A stretch of DNA of 64,000 bases from NCEH01 sp040049195 (GTDB taxonomy: Bacteria; Pseudomonadota; Alphaproteobacteria; Rhizobiales; Xanthobacteraceae). The number at the start of each line of letters is the position of its first letter. Position 1 is the first letter of the stretch. The position numbers and the translations under genes are program-made. Positions 59,926-64,000 of the stretch are shown one piece after another. The notes under the pieces are model-generated. The model did no database searches, was not told the DNA's origin, and was given only the letters and a program-made list of their open reading frames with translations. The DNA lies in the NCBI RefSeq assembly GCF_040049195.1, contig NZ_JBDZDL010000001.1; one strand, given 5' to 3'.

Positions 59926-62175
59926 ATGACTCGCACCCTTGCGGGAGAGCGGACGCGCGCCGTTTTGCGTCGCGCCTGGCTGTCCAGCGCCGCAGTCGCG
60001 GCGGTTTCCACCTGCGCCGGCATTGGCTGGTCCAGCGATGCCTGGGCGCAGGTCGCCCCACAGGGCGTGCCCGTTCAGATCGTTCAGCCCGGCCCGGACG
60101 ATGCCCTTGCGCTCGACACCATCACGGTCGTCGCGACGAAGACCGAGCAATTGGCCATCGACACGCTCGCCGGCGTGAGCGTGCTGCGCGAAGACCAGCT
60201 CGAACCGCTCATGGCGACGCGCATGTCCGATCTTTTCGTCGGCATGCCCGGCACAACGGCGCTGCAGAACGCCAATTCATCCGGCACCTCCATCAATATT
60301 CGCGGCTTGCAGGATTTCGGGCGCGTCGCGGTGATCGTGGACGGCGCGCGCCAGGACTTCGCGCAGCTCGGCCATGCCAATCAGGCCGGCAGCTTCTTCC
60401 TGGAGCCGGGACTTGTGGCGGGCGTGGACGTGGTGCGCGGGCCGGTCTCGAACATCTTCGGCTCAGGCGCGATCGGCGGCGTGGTGACGCTGCGCACCAA
60501 GGATGCCAACGACATCATCCTGCCGGGCAACACCTGGGGCGTGGAGGCCAATTCCGAATTCGGCTCCAACGGACCCATGGGATTCGGCTCCCTGTTCGCC
60601 GCCACGCACATTGGACAGAACGTGGATCTGTTCGCCGGCGGGACCTATCGCAGCCAGTCCGACTACAAGGACGGCAACGGCGATGTGGTCCAGAACTCGG
60701 GCTATGACACCTGGACCGGCATCGCCAAGGTCACGGTGCGCCCCGCCGACTTCCATGAAGTGAAGATCACGGCGCTCAATTACGACAGCAGCTACACGAC
60801 CAGCGACGGCGTCGTCACGCCCACCTCGACGCAATACGCCACCGACGTCACGAACCGCACGGTGACCGGGAGCTGGAAATATTCAAACCCCGACGACAAT
60901 CTGTTTGACTGGCGCAGCAGCGTCTATTGGAATCAGGTCGCCCTCGACCAGACCAAGGTTGCCGGCAGTTCCAATCTCATCACCGGCGCCGTGGGCAACC
61001 CGCGCAGCTTCACCATCGATACGGTGGGTTTCGACGTCAACAATACGTCCCGCTTCGATTGGGGGGCGGTGCGCAATGCCGTCACCATCGGCGGCGATTA
61101 CTTCCACGACGATGTCAGCAACATCGACAATTACGGCTTCGGCGACGGCTACAATCCCTCGGGCGAGCGCGGCGTCGGCGGCGGGTTCGTGCAATGGCAG
61201 GCGAACTATTCCACTTGGTTCCAGGCCATCGCCGGCCTGCGCTATGACAGCTACGAGCTGAGCGGCGACGGCACCACCAACAGCGGCGATCATCTCTCGC
61301 CAAAGCTCACCATCGGCCTCACGCCGCTGCCCTGGTTCACCTTCTACGGGACCTATGCCGAGGGATATCGTGCCCCGAGCGTGACCGAGGCGCTGGTCGC
61401 CGGGCCCCACCCCGCGGTGTTCCCCGGCGGAGCCGCGCCGTTCAGCTTCGTGCCGAATCCGAACCTCCAGGCGGAAGTCGGCAAGAACAAGGAGCTCGGT
61501 GTCAACATCAAGTATGATGATCTGTTCACCAAGGGCGACAAGCTTCGGATCAAGGCAAATATCTATCGCAACGATGTCGAGAACTATATCGACCTCGTCA
61601 CCTATGGGCCGCCCAAGTGCCTGGTGAATTTGCCTTCCTTCGTTCGCTGCCCGGCGAGCGCGCAGAATCCCTATTCGCTCGCCCAGTATCAGAACGTCGC
61701 CGAGGCGCAGTTGGAGGGTTTCGAGTTCGAGGGCAATTATGATGCGGGCGTGTGGTTCGCGGGCCTTTCCGGCCAGACCAGCAGCGGCAAGGCGACCGCC
61801 GGCCCCACCAGCGGCCAGCCGCTGGGCACCGTGCCGCCCGACCAGATCACCTCGACGCTCGGCCTGCGGTTCATGGAACGCAAGCTCAGCCTCGCCGTGC
61901 GCTGGACGGCGGTGGCGGCCAAGACGGAAGCGGACCTGCCTGTGAACTCGGTCTATGATCCGTCCCCCAGCTTCAACCTCGTCAGCGCCTATCTCGGCTA
62001 CCAGCCTTCCGAAAATGTGCTGATGCAGCTCTCGGTCGAGAATTTGCTGAACGAGCAATACACCCAGTTCGAAAACTTCCTGCCGAGCGCCGGCCTCACG
62101 GTGAAGGGCGGCCTGACGATCCGCTTCGGCGGCGGGGCGGTTGCGGCGAATACCCCTGCGAGGATCGTGAAATGA
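59926..62175 (+). CDS. hmuR: TonB-dependent heme/hemoglobin receptor (HmuR-like)
   Basis: A 749-residue outer-membrane receptor. Signal peptide (about 1-46, ending in SDAWA), TonB box near LDTITVVATKT, plug domain (about 65-180) and beta-barrel to the C-terminus. The heme-receptor motif is clear: YRAP (481-484), H495 in VAGPHPAVFP, and NPNL (511-514). It binds heme or hemoproteins outside the cell and imports heme with TonB energy. AGGAG at 6-10 bp supports the ATG at 59926. The barrel ends in NTPARIVK rather than an aromatic residue. A heme oxygenase gene follows, and hmuTUV is divergent. Confidence 0.93.
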   Translation: MTRTLAGERTRAVLRRAWLSSAAVAAVSTCAGIGWSSDAWAQVAPQGVPVQIVQPGPDDALALDTITVVATKTEQLAIDTLAGVSVLREDQLEPLMATRMSDLFVGMPGTTALQNANSSGTSINIRGLQDFGRVAVIVDGARQDFAQLGHANQAGSFFLEPGLVAGVDVVRGPVSNIFGSGAIGGVVTLRTKDANDIILPGNTWGVEANSEFGSNGPMGFGSLFAATHIGQNVDLFAGGTYRSQSDYKDGNGDVVQNSGYDTWTGIAKVTVRPADFHEVKITALNYDSSYTTSDGVVTPTSTQYATDVTNRTVTGSWKYSNPDDNLFDWRSSVYWNQVALDQTKVAGSSNLITGAVGNPRSFTIDTVGFDVNNTSRFDWGAVRNAVTIGGDYFHDDVSNIDNYGFGDGYNPSGERGVGGGFVQWQANYSTWFQAIAGLRYDSYELSGDGTTNSGDHLSPKLTIGLTPLPWFTFYGTYAEGYRAPSVTEALVAGPHPAVFPGGAAPFSFVPNPNLQAEVGKNKELGVNIKYDDLFTKGDKLRIKANIYRNDVENYIDLVTYGPPKCLVNLPSFVRCPASAQNPYSLAQYQNVAEAQLEGFEFEGNYDAGVWFAGLSGQTSSGKATAGPTSGQPLGTVPPDQITSTLGLRFMERKLSLAVRWTAVAAKTEADLPVNSVYDPSPSFNLVSAYLGYQPSENVLMQLSVENLLNEQYTQFENFLPSAGLTVKGGLTIRFGGGAVAANTPARIVK

Positions 62176-62248
62176 TCGCCTTTTCCCGTTTGCCCGCGCA
62201 AGCAGCCGTGCGCGGCTTGAACCAGCGTAAGGTCACGGAGTGCGGACG

Positions 62249-62833
62249 ATGAGCGTCGACGGGGATGTGTTGGCGCCCAGCCGGATCTTGCGGTTTCGCG
62301 CGGCCTCCAGCGCCTTACACCAGCGCGTGGACGACAGCGTGATGCAGGCGGCGCCCTTTGCCAGCCGGGAGAATTACGCCCGCTTCCTGCGGTTCCAATA
62401 TCGCCTGCACCTGCGGGTCGCGCCGCTCTATGCAGCGGCGGAGCTCCAGGCGCTGCTGCCGGACCTCGCCAGCCGCGCGCGGCTGTCGCGCGTGGAGAAC
62501 GACCTTCTCGACCTCGGGCTCGTCCGGCCCGAGGTCGCGGAGTCGGCGCCCATGCTGCCGCTGCCGGAAGCGCTGGGTTGGCTCTATGTGGTGGAGGGCT
62601 CCAACATGGGGGCGGCCTTTCTGCTGAAGGCGGCCATCAAGCTCGATCTCTCGGAAGACTTCGGCGCCCGCCATCTCGCCGCCCATCCCGAAGGGCGCGG
62701 CCTGCACTGGCGGCGCTTCACCGAAGCGCTCGACGCGATCCCGTTGACGACGGAAGAGGATCGCCGTGCCGAAGCCGCCACCGTCAGCGCATTCTCCCAT
62801 GTGCTCGATCTGGTGCGCGAGGAACTCGCCTGA
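62249..62833 (+). CDS. Biliverdin-producing heme oxygenase (BphO/HemO type)
   Basis: A 194-residue heme oxygenase, normal length. The proximal heme ligand is probably H24 in SSALHQRVDDS, and the distal-helix region is LGWLYVVEGSNMGAAFLLKA with GSNMG matching the flexible glycine helix of the family. It opens imported heme to biliverdin, CO and Fe2+ with electrons from a partner. The ATG at 62249 follows GGAG with 8 bp; the upstream GTG at 62240 is less good. It lies 73 bp after the receptor gene, so it is probably in the same transcript. No phytochrome gene is next to it, so heme iron use is more likely than chromophore supply. Confidence 0.9.
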   Translation: MSVDGDVLAPSRILRFRAASSALHQRVDDSVMQAAPFASRENYARFLRFQYRLHLRVAPLYAAAELQALLPDLASRARLSRVENDLLDLGLVRPEVAESAPMLPLPEALGWLYVVEGSNMGAAFLLKAAIKLDLSEDFGARHLAAHPEGRGLHWRRFTEALDAIPLTTEEDRRAEAATVSAFSHVLDLVREELA

Positions 62834-62896
62834 GCGCGACGGGGCGGCGGGTCTAGGAGCCGACGCCCCACGAGGTGTGTGCATCGAAGGCGCGCC

Positions 62897-63682
62897 TCAC
62901 GGGCGCACGATCGGCTCGCTACGCGCGGCATCGCACCGCCGCCAGGGCAGGACGAACGGCTCGCCGTCGCGCGTGCCGGTCTCCACCGTGACGCCATAGG
63001 CGCGGGCCACCAACTCGGGCGTCAGCACCTGCGCGGGCGGACCGGCGGCCAGCAGGGCTCCTTCCTTCATCAGGGCCAGCCGGTCGCAGAAGCGGGCGGC
63101 GAGGGTCAGGTCGTGCAGCACCACCACGACCGTTGTGCCGGTGCGGGCAAGCGTGCGCACCAGCTCCATGGTCTGGAGCTGGTGGTAGGGGTCCAGCGCG
63201 GCGACCGGCTCGTCCGCCAGCAGCACCGGCGCTTCGACCGCGAGCGCGCGCGCGAGCAGCACGCGCGCACGCTCGCCGCCGGAGAGGGAGCCTGCCGTCC
63301 GCTCCCGCAGATGCATCACGTCCGCCGCCTCCATGGCGCGCATGGTCGCGGCATCCACCTCCGCCGCGCCATGTGGCAGGCGGCCCAGCGCCACCACCTG
63401 ATCCACCCGCAGCGGCCAATGGATTCGCCCGCCCTGCGCGAGATAGGCGAGGGTGCGCCCGCCGGCGCGCCGGCCGATCTCGACCAAGGTGCGCCCGCCA
63501 TAGGTCACGCGGCCCGCAGCGAGGGGTTCGAGCCCACACAGCGCGCGCAGCAGAGAGGTTTTGCCGGCGCCGTTGGGGCCGATGAGCCCGAGCAGCTCTC
63601 CCGGTTGGGCCTTGAGCGAAAGATCACGCACCACGCGGGCCGTGCCGCGTGCGACGCTGACCTGGAGCGCTTCGAGGATCAT
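62897..63682 (-). CDS. ABC transporter ATP-binding protein (iron/siderophore/B12 type)
   Basis: A 261-residue ATPase of the FecE/BtuD/HmuV group. Walker A is GPNGAGKTS, the signature LSGGERARVLLARAL, Walker B VLLADEP and the switch VVLHDLT. Its start overlaps the permease stop by four bases (ATGA). It belongs to a second FecCD-type importer next to the heme island, but whether it carries siderophore, heme or cobalamin is unknown. The N-terminus MILEALQVSVARGTARVV is typical. Confidence 0.9.
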   Translation of the reverse strand: MILEALQVSVARGTARVVRDLSLKAQPGELLGLIGPNGAGKTSLLRALCGLEPLAAGRVTYGGRTLVEIGRRAGGRTLAYLAQGGRIHWPLRVDQVVALGRLPHGAAEVDAATMRAMEAADVMHLRERTAGSLSGGERARVLLARALAVEAPVLLADEPVAALDPYHQLQTMELVRTLARTGTTVVVVLHDLTLAARFCDRLALMKEGALLAAGPPAQVLTPELVARAYGVTVETGTRDGEPFVLPWRRCDAARSEPIVRP

Positions 63683-64000
63683 TCGCCCTCCACCTTCAGA
63701 CGCCGCAGCATGGCGAGGAAGAACGGCGCCCCGATGATCGCCGTGACGACGCCCAGCTTCAGCTCCGGCCGGGTCGGGATGAGCCGAACGGCGATATCGG
63801 CACCGAGAGTCAGCGCCGCGCCGGCAAGGCCACTCAGCAGCAGGAGCCGGCCGGGCCGGTTTCCCGCCAACGGCCGCATCAGATGGGGCACCACCAGCCC
63901 GACGAAGCCGATGGCGCCCGCCACCGCCACGCTCGCGCCCACGGCCGCAGCGGCCCCGCCCACCACCAGCAGCCGCGTGCGGGAGAGGGAAAAGCCGAGG
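63679..64000 (-). CDS. FecCD family ABC permease, partial (cut by window edge)
   Basis: Only the C-terminal 106 residues of a BtuC/FecCD-type permease are present. The frame enters from beyond the right edge with LGFSLSRTRLLVVGG and continues through GAIGFVGLVVPHLMRPLAG and the closing KLGVVTAIIGAPFFLAMLRR. It overlaps the ATPase start by four bases. The substrate-binding protein is expected further right, out of view. Confidence 0.9.
   Translation of the reverse strand, partial: LGFSLSRTRLLVVGGAAAAVGASVAVAGAIGFVGLVVPHLMRPLAGNRPGRLLLLSGLAGAALTLGADIAVRLIPTRPELKLGVVTAIIGAPFFLAMLRRLKVEGE

Noticed and set aside
1..64000. Transposase, integrase, prophage, tRNA or rRNA genes
   Set aside because: I looked for characteristic motifs and found none. 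The GC and codon use look even along the window apart from small AT-rich promoter regions.

Overview
The window is GC-rich DNA packed with genes on both strands. It looks like the chromosome of an alphaproteobacterium of the Hyphomicrobiales (Rhizobiales), with a Xanthobacteraceae/Beijerinckiaceae-like gene style. This is inferred from gene content, not from a search. The main pointers are: an mbfA-type ferritin/VIT1 gene directly behind a textbook Irr box (ICE motif); a TIGR02302/DUF4175 giant protein; the Tim44-like, MltA, Smr and small XRE gene string; divergent ftsEX/hpt; and Hmu-type heme uptake. A perfect 16-bp parS palindrome at 12465-12480 suggests that the replication origin and its partition complex lie near by. 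There are no rRNA genes, tRNAs, insertion sequences, phage genes or CRISPR arrays that I can support.

Layout. 1-6 kb: mbfA; a TetR-controlled MFS transporter plus thiolase pair; and a DAACS dicarboxylate/amino-acid symporter. 6-12.4 kb: the tamA-tamB envelope pair, then an intergenic stretch with parS. 12.8-20.7 kb: housekeeping envelope and division genes (hypothetical protein, plsC, YdcF family, ftsX, ftsE), divergent hpt with a methyltransferase, and the 892-residue TIGR02302 protein. 20.8-21.9 kb: two tandem PRC-barrel proteins and a small ORF. 21.9-28.2 kb: a five-gene iron-type operon (imelysin, multicopper oxidase, di-heme DUF1111 oxidoreductase, second imelysin, DUF1513). 28.3-31.6 kb: XRE regulator, Smr, MltA and Tim44-like protein. 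32-36.3 kb: a tripartite tricarboxylate transporter (TTT) and glucokinase. 36.3-42.8 kb: a LysR regulator divergent from a polar amino-acid-type ABC transporter with two M20-type hydrolases. 42.8-48 kb: a c-di-GMP/two-component operon (PAS kinase, lone receiver, receiver-GAF-degenerate GGDEF-EAL). 48.4-56.7 kb: htpG, an NAD(P)-binding epimerase divergent from a LysR regulator, an Orn/Lys/Arg decarboxylase with a GNAT partner, and a TDT transporter. 56.9-64 kb: a heme-uptake island (hmuTUV divergent from a TonB-dependent receptor and a heme oxygenase) and the start of a second FecCD-type ABC system cut by the window edge.

Iron is the recurring theme. mbfA exports or stores iron under Irr. The imelysin/multicopper-oxidase/di-heme operon looks like a periplasmic ferrous/ferric iron acquisition system. 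The hmu island takes up heme and opens it with a heme oxygenase. The most unusual unit is the five-gene periplasmic operon, because it joins two imelysins and a two-heme enzyme to a Tat-exported multicopper oxidase behind a clear inverted repeat. The second most unusual is the signalling operon, whose diguanylate cyclase domain has lost its GGDEF motif while the phosphodiesterase domain looks intact.
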